This document shows positions 46,055 to 54,834 of a DNA stretch of 64,000 bases, piece after piece. Under the pieces are notes generated by a model. It saw only the letters and a list, made by a program, of their open reading frames with translations. It had not been told where the DNA came from and ran no database searches. The stretch is from JAAUTT01 sp963846585 (GTDB lineage Bacteria; Bacteroidota; Bacteroidia; Bacteroidales; JAAUTT01): NCBI GenBank assembly GCA_963846585.1, contig CAWJWO010000015.1, positions 558,001 to 622,000 on the forward strand, given 5' to 3'. Each line of letters opens with the position of its first letter. Position 1 is the stretch's first letter. A program made the position numbers and the translations under genes.

Positions 46055-48412
46055 TTAAAATAAAACCTTCCATTCAACGTCTGCATTTGTTGCAGTAACA
46101 TAATCCACAGTGAGCAATCTCCCGTCTGTCTTTATAGTCCCGGAAATGCCGTGAGGTAATTGAATACTTTTCCCGGTAAAGCCTTCAGGGACATAAATTC
46201 GCAACTGGTAAGGGTCACCTGCTACAGATCTTGAAACGCCTTTTAATATCCTGAGTTTGGCATCGTAGGAAAGATCCTTTATATCGAATGCCATTTGGCG
46301 TATATGCCTGCTTGTCGAAATAAGTACAGGGTGATCTTTCTTCTCCACAATACTGTAAATGTAACAATCGTAGGGATTAAGCGGACATGTTTCAAATTTA
46401 CCCCTGAATGTACCTATAAGCTTTTTTGTCCAGAATTCATACACGATGTATTCTTTATCCGGATCCAGCCGTAAATTCCTTTTAGCATCCAACTTAACAG
46501 AAAAATTATAAGCTTCCTGGCTAGTCTTATTGGTATAGTTAAAAACTCCCAAAATACACCATTTCCCAAATGGCCTTTCAACAGACATGTTCCATATCCT
46601 TGGAGGGTTTCTGACGAATAAATCTACCGGGTAAGCTGCATCCATAGTAGTAGGGCAGATACGTTTCATCAATTCGATCCTGTCAGCGGGATAAACTTCA
46701 TCAAAAGCTTCAGATATCAGAAGAGTGCTGCTGGTTAAAGCACGAAAGTTAGCCACAACCTTTGCCTGGCCATAATCATAACTTCCAACTTTTCCATGTG
46801 GCGCTAAAAATTTGTATATATGAAATCCATCACCATCATTCCAAAAAACACGACCGTTATAAAAAAACCTTATTGCCGAACCACGCACAGTTTCTCCGAA
46901 TAATCCACTAAATACAGTTTCCGACATTGCCGATTCCCTGTCTTCATATCCCTGGTCAGAATCTTCTGATACGCGCAATATATCTACAAGTCCGTAGGAA
47001 TGATCGACAGGGGCCATATTTGACCTTACCAGCATCCGGGGTGCCAAATCCATAATTTCATGCCAGGGTTTGCCCCCTGATCTATAAGCTTCCAAAGCGC
47101 TAACAGAAGGATCGTACTGTCCTGGCCATTTGTCCCACCAATCTGAAAAGTCCATCTGCGACCATCCTGTCAGGTTTTCCTGTCCCTTAATAGCTTCTTG
47201 GGCACGTTCACGTTCCAGTTTAACACTAAGAGGATTGGAAAAGTCAATCACTTTTTCTCCACCGAATTTTACAGTACGGACAGGGAGGTAACATTCTTCG
47301 GGGTAATTGGTTCTGTTTCTTCGTGGAGGAGGAATTTCACTTTTGCCGTATTTTCCCCAATCGCCATTAATGTCAAAATTCAGGTACCTGCCGTCAGTTC
47401 TGCCGCCAGAGCCATATACACCCCAAATGCCATTTTTTGGCCCGGGGCCAAGAAGCCCCCAGTAGTAAGAAGTTAAACCGTTTTCTTTAAAAAACCTAAT
47501 TGCCGTGGCCCCTCTGTCGGGCGAACCTGACATCCATCCATGAAAACAATCGAAGTTATTCACAACACTTGTATCTTCAAGGTTTATCGGCTTTCGTTCT
47601 TTTAAACGCACATCATGGGCAATGGCAATCAAATCGCCCTGGTGTTCCATAGCCTGCAAGGCATCATTACTAAAGCAAATGAGTAATTTTTCACCTTCGA
47701 AGGTATTCCCGGGAGGCATTGTAATTTTATAACTGCAATATGCCCTGATGCGCATACGGTCAGAAACTTTGCCCTGCCAGCCGGAAGATAATTCAAACCT
47801 TGATGCACCTTTGAACGCCGAAATATGGCCAATTAATAAGCTATTGCCATTATCTGAATCTTCAATCACCTGGTTTACAATATATAATGTTGGAGTGACT
47901 AAATTGATTACCGGTAAAATCTGATAAAGCTCCCTGTTCTGAGATTGCGTTCCCAAGCTGATCCACCTGTCGCTGGTACTTCCAAGACGAGCATCAGGCG
48001 ACACAAAACAATCCATTTCCTGCAGATCGAAATTTTTACCGGTACTGTTTGTCCTGCCGAGGCTAACAATTACATCATTGTTATCTTTGTTTACCGAAAT
48101 ATGATAATCAAAATCAAGCTGCCCCTGCCTGGTTCCTTTTAAAGTGACAGTGATAAACGATCCGAGTTTGGTATTGCAGTTATTATTTACCGAGCCTGTA
48201 ACCCTCCATCCCAAAGGATCGTCACCTGGAAGAAAGTAGATATTATTCATCTGCATGTCCGTCCCTTTTACTTTTAAAGACCAGCGGCAGTTATTTACAT
48301 CGACAGTAACCTGTATAAAGCGGGTGTCAATTACAAAAGGTTTATGATCTGTCTGAGAATGTGCTTTTTGCATTAATAATAAACAAAGAAAAAGTAAAAA
48401 TTTTTTCATCAT
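46055..48412 (-). CDS. Secreted GH36/Sip1-like (clan GH-D) putative alpha-galactosidase
   Basis: A 785-residue protein with a signal peptide (about 1-19). The C-terminal half matches the order seen in Sip1/raffinose synthase-type GH36 proteins: GSAIRFFYNGRVFWNDGDG, then RICPTTMDAAYPVDLFVR, then IWNMSVERPFGKWCILGVFN. Upstream, LTGWSQMDFSDWWDKW could carry the catalytic Asp, but I cannot align it with certainty. Clan GH-D enzymes cleave alpha-galactosides. It is transcribed with the beta-sandwich gene about 90 bases downstream, and its promoter region contains ACGTCG-GTT-CGACGT (48468-48482). Confidence 0.55.
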   Translation of the reverse strand: MMKKFLLFLCLLLMQKAHSQTDHKPFVIDTRFIQVTVDVNNCRWSLKVKGTDMQMNNIYFLPGDDPLGWRVTGSVNNNCNTKLGSFITVTLKGTRQGQLDFDYHISVNKDNNDVIVSLGRTNSTGKNFDLQEMDCFVSPDARLGSTSDRWISLGTQSQNRELYQILPVINLVTPTLYIVNQVIEDSDNGNSLLIGHISAFKGASRFELSSGWQGKVSDRMRIRAYCSYKITMPPGNTFEGEKLLICFSNDALQAMEHQGDLIAIAHDVRLKERKPINLEDTSVVNNFDCFHGWMSGSPDRGATAIRFFKENGLTSYYWGLLGPGPKNGIWGVYGSGGRTDGRYLNFDINGDWGKYGKSEIPPPRRNRTNYPEECYLPVRTVKFGGEKVIDFSNPLSVKLERERAQEAIKGQENLTGWSQMDFSDWWDKWPGQYDPSVSALEAYRSGGKPWHEIMDLAPRMLVRSNMAPVDHSYGLVDILRVSEDSDQGYEDRESAMSETVFSGLFGETVRGSAIRFFYNGRVFWNDGDGFHIYKFLAPHGKVGSYDYGQAKVVANFRALTSSTLLISEAFDEVYPADRIELMKRICPTTMDAAYPVDLFVRNPPRIWNMSVERPFGKWCILGVFNYTNKTSQEAYNFSVKLDAKRNLRLDPDKEYIVYEFWTKKLIGTFRGKFETCPLNPYDCYIYSIVEKKDHPVLISTSRHIRQMAFDIKDLSYDAKLRILKGVSRSVAGDPYQLRIYVPEGFTGKSIQLPHGISGTIKTDGRLLTVDYVTATNADVEWKVLF

Positions 48413-48467
48413 TTAATAAATTATCTGGTTTATTAAGTTTTAATAAAATGATAGAATTATATATTTA

Positions 48468-48482
48468 ACGTCGGTTCGACGT
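48468..48482. promoter_or_regulatory. Inverted repeat upstream of the GH36-like gene
   Basis: ACGTCG-GTT-CGACGT, perfect 6-bp arms, 56 bases before the start codon of the minus-strand glycosidase gene. It is GC-rich in an AT-rich gap, so it stands out as a possible operator. No regulator is encoded nearby. Confidence 0.35.
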
Positions 48483-48569
48483 AAGAAAATTGATTCTTAG
48501 TATTAAAAAATAGGAAGAATTTATATATTTAAGTACCTAATACATAAATATATAACTAATTTTCGACCT

Positions 48570-48743
48570 ATGTTTACTACTGATAAAATTACTGAAATTT
48601 TCTATGTTGTACACGATTTTTACAACTAATTTGAAAAGACTATTTCTGGACACATCGTAAGAATAGATAATGGTAAGCAACCCGGAAACCATTCATTTAA
48701 TTACATGGTAGCTTTCGGTACCAGAGTTGTAATCAGAAAATAA
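48570..48743 (+). pseudogene. Transposase remnant (IS982-like N-terminus)
   Basis: From the ATG at 48570 the frame reads MFTTDKITEIFYVVHDFYN, then a TAA at 48627-48629, then FEKTISGHIVRIDNGKQPG and a few more codons to TAA at 48741. The opening resembles the N-terminus of IS982-family transposases common in Bacteroidota. The in-frame stop and the loss of the catalytic core show decay. Assignment to IS982 is from motif memory only. The remnant lies between the glycosidase promoter and a MITE-like element. Confidence 0.5.
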
Positions 48744-48782
48744 ATATACATTAAATTCAGTAAATAGTAATCTTAGGCTATA

Positions 48783-48925
48783 TTGGAAAAACCGGTACCG
48801 TTGACCACTTTTCGCTGTTTTTGACTGACCATGATTCTTTGACAGGGATGATGGGATTTTTAATCAGATTAGGTAATGGTCATTTTGCCCCGGTTTTTAG
48901 TGGTCAATGGTAGCGATTTTTCCAA
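48783..48925. mobile_element. 143-bp MITE-like element with 27-bp terminal inverted repeats
   Basis: The left end (48783-48809) and right end (48899-48925, read on the other strand) match in 24 of 27 positions; they start TTGGAAAAA and finish TTGACCACT. Inside the right end, inverted AAAAACCGGGGCAAAATGACC (48874-48894 region) resembles the left-end AAAAACCGGTACCGTTGACC. This multi-repeat end structure is typical of IS21-family ends. No coding capacity. No clear target duplication is visible. It looks like a non-autonomous derivative of an IS21-type element. Confidence 0.72.
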
Positions 48926-48963
48926 CAACCCATTTAACCTGTTAATTTATTTTAAAAATTAAC

Positions 48964-48994
48964 TTGACTTTAATATTTTATTCATTTAAATTTG
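48964..48994 (+). promoter_or_regulatory. Promoter of the perR-katG unit
   Basis: TTG at 48964-48966 and TAAATTTG at 48987-48994 match the Bacteroidota -33/-7 consensus with a 20-base spacer. Transcription should begin near 49001, just before the operator at 49007. Confidence 0.65.
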
Positions 48995-49006
48995 TTTATT
49001 ATTAAA

Positions 49007-49021
49007 TGAGAATAATTCTCT
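49007..49021. promoter_or_regulatory. Fur/PerR-type operator
   Basis: TGAGAAT-A-ATTCTCT is a 7-1-7 inverted repeat with only the outermost pair mismatched, the layout of Fur-family boxes. It lies between the predicted transcription start and the PerR-like gene start at 49039, where bound repressor would block transcription. Autoregulation of perR-katG is the simplest reading. Confidence 0.65.
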
Positions 49022-49038
49022 TTAGATAGGAATTAGTT

Positions 49039-49455
49039 ATGAAAATTGATGAAATAAGAAGTAAACTCATTGAAAAAGGGCTTAAAGTAACTCCACAGCG
49101 AATAGCTATTTTGGAAGCAATCATTGTTCTTAATAATCATCCAACTGTTGAAAATATCATTGAATACATTCGAAATAACCATCCGAATATAGCAACAGCT
49201 ACTGTTTACAAGGTACTTGACGCTTTGGTAGAGAATCAATTAATTAATAAAGTAAAAACTGATAGAGATTATATGAGATATGATGCCATACTGGACAAAC
49301 ATCATCATTTATATTGCTCGGAATCGGACAGAATTGAGGATTACAACGATGAGGAACTTAATAAAATGATTGATCAATATTTCGAAAAAAAGGAAATCAC
49401 AAATTTTAAAATTGAGGATATTAAACTTCAAATCATTGGAAAATTTTTAAAATAA
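49039..49455 (+). CDS. perR: Fur-family regulator, PerR-like
   Basis: A 138-residue regulator. The winged helix (about 1-80) has KVTPQRIAILEAI and TATVYKVLDALVENQLI, the DNA-recognition helix. The metal-binding part has RYDAILDKHHHLYCSESDRIED, giving the His and Asp ligands expected for the regulatory site of PerR. The CxxC pairs of the structural zinc site are absent (one Cys only), so it is a zinc-site-less variant. It lies directly before katG, 27 bases apart, and behind a Fur-type box, so peroxide control of katG is likely. Confidence 0.85.
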   Translation: MKIDEIRSKLIEKGLKVTPQRIAILEAIIVLNNHPTVENIIEYIRNNHPNIATATVYKVLDALVENQLINKVKTDRDYMRYDAILDKHHHLYCSESDRIEDYNDEELNKMIDQYFEKKEITNFKIEDIKLQIIGKFLK

Positions 49456-49482
49456 TCATTTATAACCTAATACAAATTCAAT

Positions 49483-51690
49483 ATGGAAAATAATGCAAAC
49501 AATGGCAACAAATGCCCTGTTACCGGGGCAACTCACACGCAAAGTGCAGGTACCAGCGGTACAAAAAACCGTGATTGGTGGCCTAATCAGTTAAAATTGA
49601 ACATACTGCGACAACATTCATCATTATCTAACCCTATGGGTGAAGATTTTAATTATGCAAAAGAATTTTTGAGTTTGGATTTGAAGGCAATAAAGAAAGA
49701 CCTTCATCATTTGATGACCGACTCTCAGGATTGGTGGCCTGCAGATTTTGGGCACTATGGACCGTTGTTCATCCGCATGGCATGGCACAGTGCAGGCACA
49801 TACCGTACAGGAGATGGTCGTGGAGGAGCAGGAAGTGGACAGCAACGATTTGCTCCGCTTAACAGTTGGCCTGATAATGTCAACCTCGATAAGGCTCGAA
49901 GGCTGCTTTGGCCGATCAAGCAAAAGTACGGTCGAAAAATATCCTGGGCAGACCTTATGATCCTTACTGGTAATGTAGCATTGGAATCAATGGGATTCAA
50001 GACCTTTGGATTTGCCGGAGGACGTGAAGATGTTTGGGAGCCGGAAGAAGCCATTAATTGGGGCTCAGAAACCAAGTGGCTGGAAGGTGACAAACGATAC
50101 TCCGGCCAGCGTGATCTTGACAATCCCCTTGCGGCCGTTCAAATGGGGTTAATCTATGTGAACCCGGAAGGACCAAACGGGAATCCTGATCCAATTGCTG
50201 CGGCTAAAGATATCCGCGAAACGTTTGCCCGTATGGCAATGAATGATGAAGAAACAGTGGCACTTATTGCCGGTGGACATACCTTTGGTAAAACCCACGG
50301 AGCAGGTGATGCGGCACTTGTTGGACCTGTACCTGAAGCTGCCGGCATTGAAGAGCAAGGCCTAGGCTGGAAAAGCAAGTTTGGCTCAGGAAAAGGTGGC
50401 GACACAATAAGCAGCGGGTTGGAAGTTACATGGACACAGACTCCGGCCAAGTGGAGTTATTATTTCTTCGAAAATCTCTTTAAATACGAATGGGAACTAA
50501 CAAAAAGCCCTGCCGGTGCACATCAGTGGGTTGCTAAAAATGCCGGTGGCGTTATTCCTGATGCACACGACTCGTCTAAAAAGCATGCTCCAACTATGCT
50601 TACTACGGACCTTTCTTTGCGTTACGATCCCGAATATGAAAAAATTTCAAGGCGATTCTATGAAAATCCTCTTGAATTCGCAGATGCTTTTGCCCGTGCA
50701 TGGTTTAAACTGACGCACCGTGATATGGGACCACGGGTGCGCTATTTAGGTGCCGAAGTACCCACAGAAGAACTGATTTGGCAAGATCCGATTCCTAAAG
50801 TGGATCATGTATTGATAGATGAAAAAGATATTGAAACATTAAAAACTAAGGTATTAAATTCCGGACTATCTATATCTAAGCTGGTATCTACAGCTTGGGC
50901 TTCTGCCTCAACATTCCGTGGATCGGATAAACGTGGTGGCGCAAACGGCGCCCGCATTCGTCTTTCTCCTCAAAAGGATTGGGTTGTTAACAACCCTGCT
51001 CAACTTACGAAAGTATTAGAAACGCTGGAAGGTATTCAAAAGGGATTCAACAGTGCCCAATATCACGGGAAAAAGGTTTCTCTCGCAGACTTAATTGTAT
51101 TAGCAGGTTGTGCAGGTGTTGAAAAAGCTGCAAAAAATACAGGTTTTGCTATTACCGTTCCTTTCATCCCGGGGCGTATGGATACATCACAAGAACAAAC
51201 CGACGTGGATTCAATCTCAGTATTGGAGCCGGTAGCCGATGGATTCCGTAACTATTTAAAAACTAAATATAACATACGGGCAGAAGAGTTGTTAATTGAC
51301 AAGGCCCAGTTGCTTACACTTTCTGTTCCTGAAATGACAGTACTTGTGGGGGGTATGCGGGTATTGAGTACCAATTTTGACAACTCCAAACATGGCGTTT
51401 TCACAAAACGTCCGGAAGTGCTTACCAACGATTTCTTTTTAAATTTGCTCGACATGAGTACCATTTGGAAGGCAACTTCTGTATCGAATGAAATCTTTGA
51501 AGGGTGTGATCGAATATCCGGGACCCTTAAATGGACAGGAACCCGGGTGGATCTTATCTTTGGTTCAAACTCAGAACTTAGAGCCATTGCCGAAGTTTAT
51601 GCAAACGCAGATGCTCAGGAAAAATTTGTTAATGATTTTGTGGCTGCCTGGAACAAAGTAATGAACCTAGATCGCTTTGATTTGGCTTAA
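49483..51690 (+). CDS. katG: Catalase-peroxidase
   Basis: A 735-residue bifunctional haem enzyme of normal length with duplicated N- and C-terminal domains. The distal triad R98, W101 and H102 lies in RMAWHSAGTYR. The proximal His H266 is in GGHTFGKTHGAG. The Trp-Tyr-Met adduct needed for catalase activity is intact as W101, Y225 (GLIYVNPEG) and M251 (ARMAMNDEE). It removes hydrogen peroxide in the cytoplasm. It is co-transcribed with the PerR-like regulator and ends in a clear hairpin terminator. Confidence 0.98.
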   Translation: MENNANNGNKCPVTGATHTQSAGTSGTKNRDWWPNQLKLNILRQHSSLSNPMGEDFNYAKEFLSLDLKAIKKDLHHLMTDSQDWWPADFGHYGPLFIRMAWHSAGTYRTGDGRGGAGSGQQRFAPLNSWPDNVNLDKARRLLWPIKQKYGRKISWADLMILTGNVALESMGFKTFGFAGGREDVWEPEEAINWGSETKWLEGDKRYSGQRDLDNPLAAVQMGLIYVNPEGPNGNPDPIAAAKDIRETFARMAMNDEETVALIAGGHTFGKTHGAGDAALVGPVPEAAGIEEQGLGWKSKFGSGKGGDTISSGLEVTWTQTPAKWSYYFFENLFKYEWELTKSPAGAHQWVAKNAGGVIPDAHDSSKKHAPTMLTTDLSLRYDPEYEKISRRFYENPLEFADAFARAWFKLTHRDMGPRVRYLGAEVPTEELIWQDPIPKVDHVLIDEKDIETLKTKVLNSGLSISKLVSTAWASASTFRGSDKRGGANGARIRLSPQKDWVVNNPAQLTKVLETLEGIQKGFNSAQYHGKKVSLADLIVLAGCAGVEKAAKNTGFAITVPFIPGRMDTSQEQTDVDSISVLEPVADGFRNYLKTKYNIRAEELLIDKAQLLTLSVPEMTVLVGGMRVLSTNFDNSKHGVFTKRPEVLTNDFFLNLLDMSTIWKATSVSNEIFEGCDRISGTLKWTGTRVDLIFGSNSELRAIAEVYANADAQEKFVNDFVAAWNKVMNLDRFDLA

Positions 51691-51746
51691 ATTTATAGTA
51701 ATTAGTAAATTACAAAGAAGAAATTAGAAACCGAAACTGATATCAC

Positions 51747-51780
51747 AAAAGGTGGCCTTTATCAGGACCGCCTTTTATTT
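51747..51780 (+). terminator. Rho-independent terminator after katG
   Basis: AAAAGGTGGCC and GGACCGCCTTTT form a GC-rich stem with one G-U pair and a small bulge around a TTTATCA loop, followed by ATTTTA. It lies 57 bases after katG and just before the end of the convergent transporter gene, so it may serve both. Confidence 0.75.
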
Positions 51781-51798
51781 TAATTGAATAATCAGCTC

Positions 51799-52440
51799 TC
51801 AACAACAATTTTTCCCTTTTGCTTTTTCAAATGCTTCCTTGCCTTCTGATATTGAAAAATAGATCAACCCTGCTGTACCTATTGGATCAGCATAAGCAAA
51901 TCCCGTACATACATATATAAGGCTTGAAGCTAGTAATACCAATGACATGTAAACACAAATTTTTGTACAGTTTGCATCGGCGATGAGTGGTTGGGAATGT
52001 AAGCTGATTCCAAGTTTTTTCTTTGCATTCATCAACCAAAGCATGACTGAAATTGAAACGATGGATATTACAATACCCCAGATCGCGGTTTCAGGTTTGT
52101 GATGGTTTAAAATATTAAAAATGATACCCATTAATAGGCCTAATGTTAATAGAAAGAATGCCAGACCAGTTAGTTGTAATGCCTTTTTTTCAAAAGCGCT
52201 TTTTGGACTTTCCGGTTTTTGTTTAATACGTAAAATCATGATGGTGATACCAATCCCCGACAACACCTCTATAAAACTATCTGCACCAAATCCAAATAAT
52301 GTCAAGGTTTCATTTTTGTATCCTAAAATAATGGATGCGAAACCTTCGATCAAATTGAAGATAATTGTAAAAAGACTTAAATAATAAGCTTTTTTATAAA
52401 GTTTCTGTTCTAATTCAAATGTATTAACATTTAAGCGCAT
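51799..52440 (-). CDS. Cation diffusion facilitator-like transporter, membrane domain only
   Basis: A 213-residue protein with about six membrane helices. GFGADSFIEVLSGIGITI corresponds to the first CDF metal-site helix (D and neighbouring polar residues), and PLIADANCTKICVYMS, with D and Cys, to the second. It ends KGKNCC and has no C-terminal cytoplasmic dimerisation domain, so it is a short CDF-type protein of the kind often annotated as cation transporter. Substrate metal unknown. The Cys residues near the second site and the Cys-Cys tail suggest a soft metal. It stands alone, convergent with katG. Confidence 0.75.
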   Translation of the reverse strand: MRLNVNTFELEQKLYKKAYYLSLFTIIFNLIEGFASIILGYKNETLTLFGFGADSFIEVLSGIGITIMILRIKQKPESPKSAFEKKALQLTGLAFFLLTLGLLMGIIFNILNHHKPETAIWGIVISIVSISVMLWLMNAKKKLGISLHSQPLIADANCTKICVYMSLVLLASSLIYVCTGFAYADPIGTAGLIYFSISEGKEAFEKAKGKNCC

Positions 52441-52503
52441 ATGGATAAATAAATATTCTATAAGTTTACCATAATCATGAACTTCAAAATTTTAGTTAAT
52501 TAA

Positions 52504-52539
52504 GTGAGTTCTGTTGATTGTTAATACAACAGAACTCAC
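52504..52539 (-). terminator. Strong terminator of the qNOR gene cluster
   Basis: GTGAGTTCTGTTG (52504-52516) and CAACAGAACTCAC (52527-52539) form a perfect 13-bp stem with a 10-base loop, 21 bases beyond the qNOR stop codon. On the minus strand it is followed by TTAATTAACTAAAA. Confidence 0.8.
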
Positions 52540-52559
52540 CAAACAAAATAACTATTAAA

Positions 52560-54800
52560 TTATTTCTTTGTAAAACTCCATCCAAATCTTAACCCAAAAA
52601 TAAACCAGGCCAGTGAGACTGTGCCAGCTGCAAAAATGGTATCACCAATAATCCGTAACCATTTAAAAGTAACAAGGTAAGGTTGATGTAGGAATTCAGC
52701 TGACCGAGCATACCACAAACCATCCTGAACACTTGCCACAGTTTGGGCAAGTCCTACAGGCAACAGACTTAACAATACCATAGCCAGTAAGCCAATATTA
52801 AGACACCAGAAAGTAAATTTTATCCATTTTTCTTTCCAAATTACATCTTTGTTCATATCCCGTAATACAAATAACATGAGGCCGATTCCAAGCATACCAT
52901 ATACCCCGAATAAAGCGGCATGACCGTGAAGCGGAGTGGTATTTAATCCCTGCATGTAATAAAGAGCTATTGGAGGGTTAATAAGAAAACCGAAAATTCC
53001 CGCACCAACTAAATTCCAAAATGCAACTGCAATGAAACAATAAATTGGCCATTTATAATCTTTGATCCACTCATTGCTACGACTTAGTTTAAGATTATCA
53101 AACGCTTCAAAACCCATTAATACCAGGGGTACAACTTCAAGTGCACTAAAACTTGCACCAATTGCCATTATTGATGTTGGTGTACCTGTAAAATACAAAT
53201 GATGGAAAGTACCTAATATACCACCCGAAAGGAATACAATGGTAGAAAACATCACTGCTGTTGTTGCTGTTACCGCTTTGATAATTTGCAAACGGACAAA
53301 TAAAAATGCAACTACTACAGCAGCAAAAACTTCAAAAAATCCTTCTACCCAAAGATGTACTACCCACCAACGCCAGTATTCAGCAATGGCCAAATTGGTT
53401 TGGCGACCCCACATGAGTCCTGCTCCATAAAATGCAGCAATTGCTATTGTTGAAATCAGGAACAATACCAATAGGTTTCTGCTATCTGATTTTTGTTTTA
53501 ATGCCGGCCAAATAGCCCTGCCCATTAATAAAAGCCAGATAATTAGCCCTACAAAGAGAAATATTTGCCAGAATCGGCCCAAATCTACATATTCATAACC
53601 CTGGTGTCCAAACCAGAAGTTTTGAATATATCCTAATTTTTGCATTACACCAAACCATTGTCCAGTCAATGAACCAGCCACAATTACCAGCAGTGCAATA
53701 AATAAGAAATTTACTCCCAGACGCTGGAATTTAGGTTCTATCCCTGAAATTGCCGGAGCATAATACAAACCTGTAGCCAACCATGATGTTGCAATCCAGA
53801 AAATAGCTATCTGCAAATGCCATGTCCTGGAAATTGAATATGGAAGCCAGTTGGATAAAGGTATTCCATAAAATGCTTGACCTTCCACAGCATAGTGTGC
53901 AGTAATCACTCCCATGATCACCTGTACCAATAAAAGTGCTGACACGATCCAGAAATATTTTACCGTTGCCCTCTGAGAAGGAGTTTGTATTTCATTGTGA
54001 AGTGGAAAACGTGAAGGAATAGAATCTGCTGCTATTTCACGTCGCCGGGCATAATACCAAACCATTAATCCAATACCAGCAATCAAAATGATCACACTGA
54101 ACCCAGTCCATAACAATAGAGCCCCTGTAGGCTTATTTGCTACCAGTTCATCTGCCGGCCAATTGTTGGTATAGGTGATTTTTTGTCCTGGGCGTTCAGT
54201 TATACATGCCCACGATATCCAAAAGAAGAATGCATTTAACACACGAACCCGTTCAGGGTCTTTTAATGAATTGATTGGGATACTGTAGGCATCACGCAAA
54301 CCACCAAGAGAAGGATTGTTGGTAAATAATCCCCCGTAAAATTTACTATTGTCAGCAATTGCTTCCGCTCGCAAATTTGATACTACAATAGATTTATTTA
54401 ATGCATTATATGTATTAGTTCGCAACTCCCTTTGCAAAGTTATTTTTAATGCAGCTTTACGTTCATCAGAAAGCTTATCATATGGCACCCTATCGGAGTT
54501 TAAAGCCAATTGATTGATTATAAATAAAGCTTCTTTGTGCAGCCAGTCAGCACTCCAATCGGGAGCAACATAAGCACCATGACCCCATACAGTGCCTAAT
54601 TCCTGCCCGCCCATCGATTGCCAGACATTTTGACCATCTTTAATATCCTGACCCGTAAAAAGTACTTTTCCGTCAATCGTAATTACTTTGTCGGGAATAG
54701 GAGGAGCTTGCCTGTAAATCTCATGTCCGAAATAAAGCAAAACAGCAAATGAAATGGTTATAACCGCTAAAAAGCCTAACCAAAGTTTTTTTGTAGTCAT
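52560..54800 (-). CDS. norZ: Quinol-dependent nitric-oxide reductase, single chain
   Basis: A 746-residue membrane protein. The N-terminal NorC-like extension (residues 1-225) lacks a haem c motif, as in quinol-dependent enzymes, and carries QNVWQSMGGQELGTVWGHGA. The following twelve-helix NorB core has TWHLQIAIFWIATSW (low-spin haem His), WVEGFFEVFAAV (Glu near the FeB site), GTFHHLYFTG (FeB His pair) and HGHAALFGVYGMLG. It reduces nitric oxide to nitrous oxide using quinol and serves as detoxification when other denitrification genes are missing, as here. It lies downstream of the hemerythrin and RIC genes. Confidence 0.96.
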   Translation of the reverse strand: MTTKKLWLGFLAVITISFAVLLYFGHEIYRQAPPIPDKVITIDGKVLFTGQDIKDGQNVWQSMGGQELGTVWGHGAYVAPDWSADWLHKEALFIINQLALNSDRVPYDKLSDERKAALKITLQRELRTNTYNALNKSIVVSNLRAEAIADNSKFYGGLFTNNPSLGGLRDAYSIPINSLKDPERVRVLNAFFFWISWACITERPGQKITYTNNWPADELVANKPTGALLLWTGFSVIILIAGIGLMVWYYARRREIAADSIPSRFPLHNEIQTPSQRATVKYFWIVSALLLVQVIMGVITAHYAVEGQAFYGIPLSNWLPYSISRTWHLQIAIFWIATSWLATGLYYAPAISGIEPKFQRLGVNFLFIALLVIVAGSLTGQWFGVMQKLGYIQNFWFGHQGYEYVDLGRFWQIFLFVGLIIWLLLMGRAIWPALKQKSDSRNLLVLFLISTIAIAAFYGAGLMWGRQTNLAIAEYWRWWVVHLWVEGFFEVFAAVVVAFLFVRLQIIKAVTATTAVMFSTIVFLSGGILGTFHHLYFTGTPTSIMAIGASFSALEVVPLVLMGFEAFDNLKLSRSNEWIKDYKWPIYCFIAVAFWNLVGAGIFGFLINPPIALYYMQGLNTTPLHGHAALFGVYGMLGIGLMLFVLRDMNKDVIWKEKWIKFTFWCLNIGLLAMVLLSLLPVGLAQTVASVQDGLWYARSAEFLHQPYLVTFKWLRIIGDTIFAAGTVSLAWFIFGLRFGWSFTKK

Positions 54801-54834
54801 AATTTTTAATTTTAGTTAAGTAATATCGTTTCCA

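Noticed and set aside
49483..51690. Suspected loss of the adduct Met in KatG because EEQGLGW has Gln where Mycobacterium has Met.
   Set aside because: Counting back from the proximal His shows the adduct Met is M251 in ARMAMNDEE, which is conserved. The enzyme looks complete.
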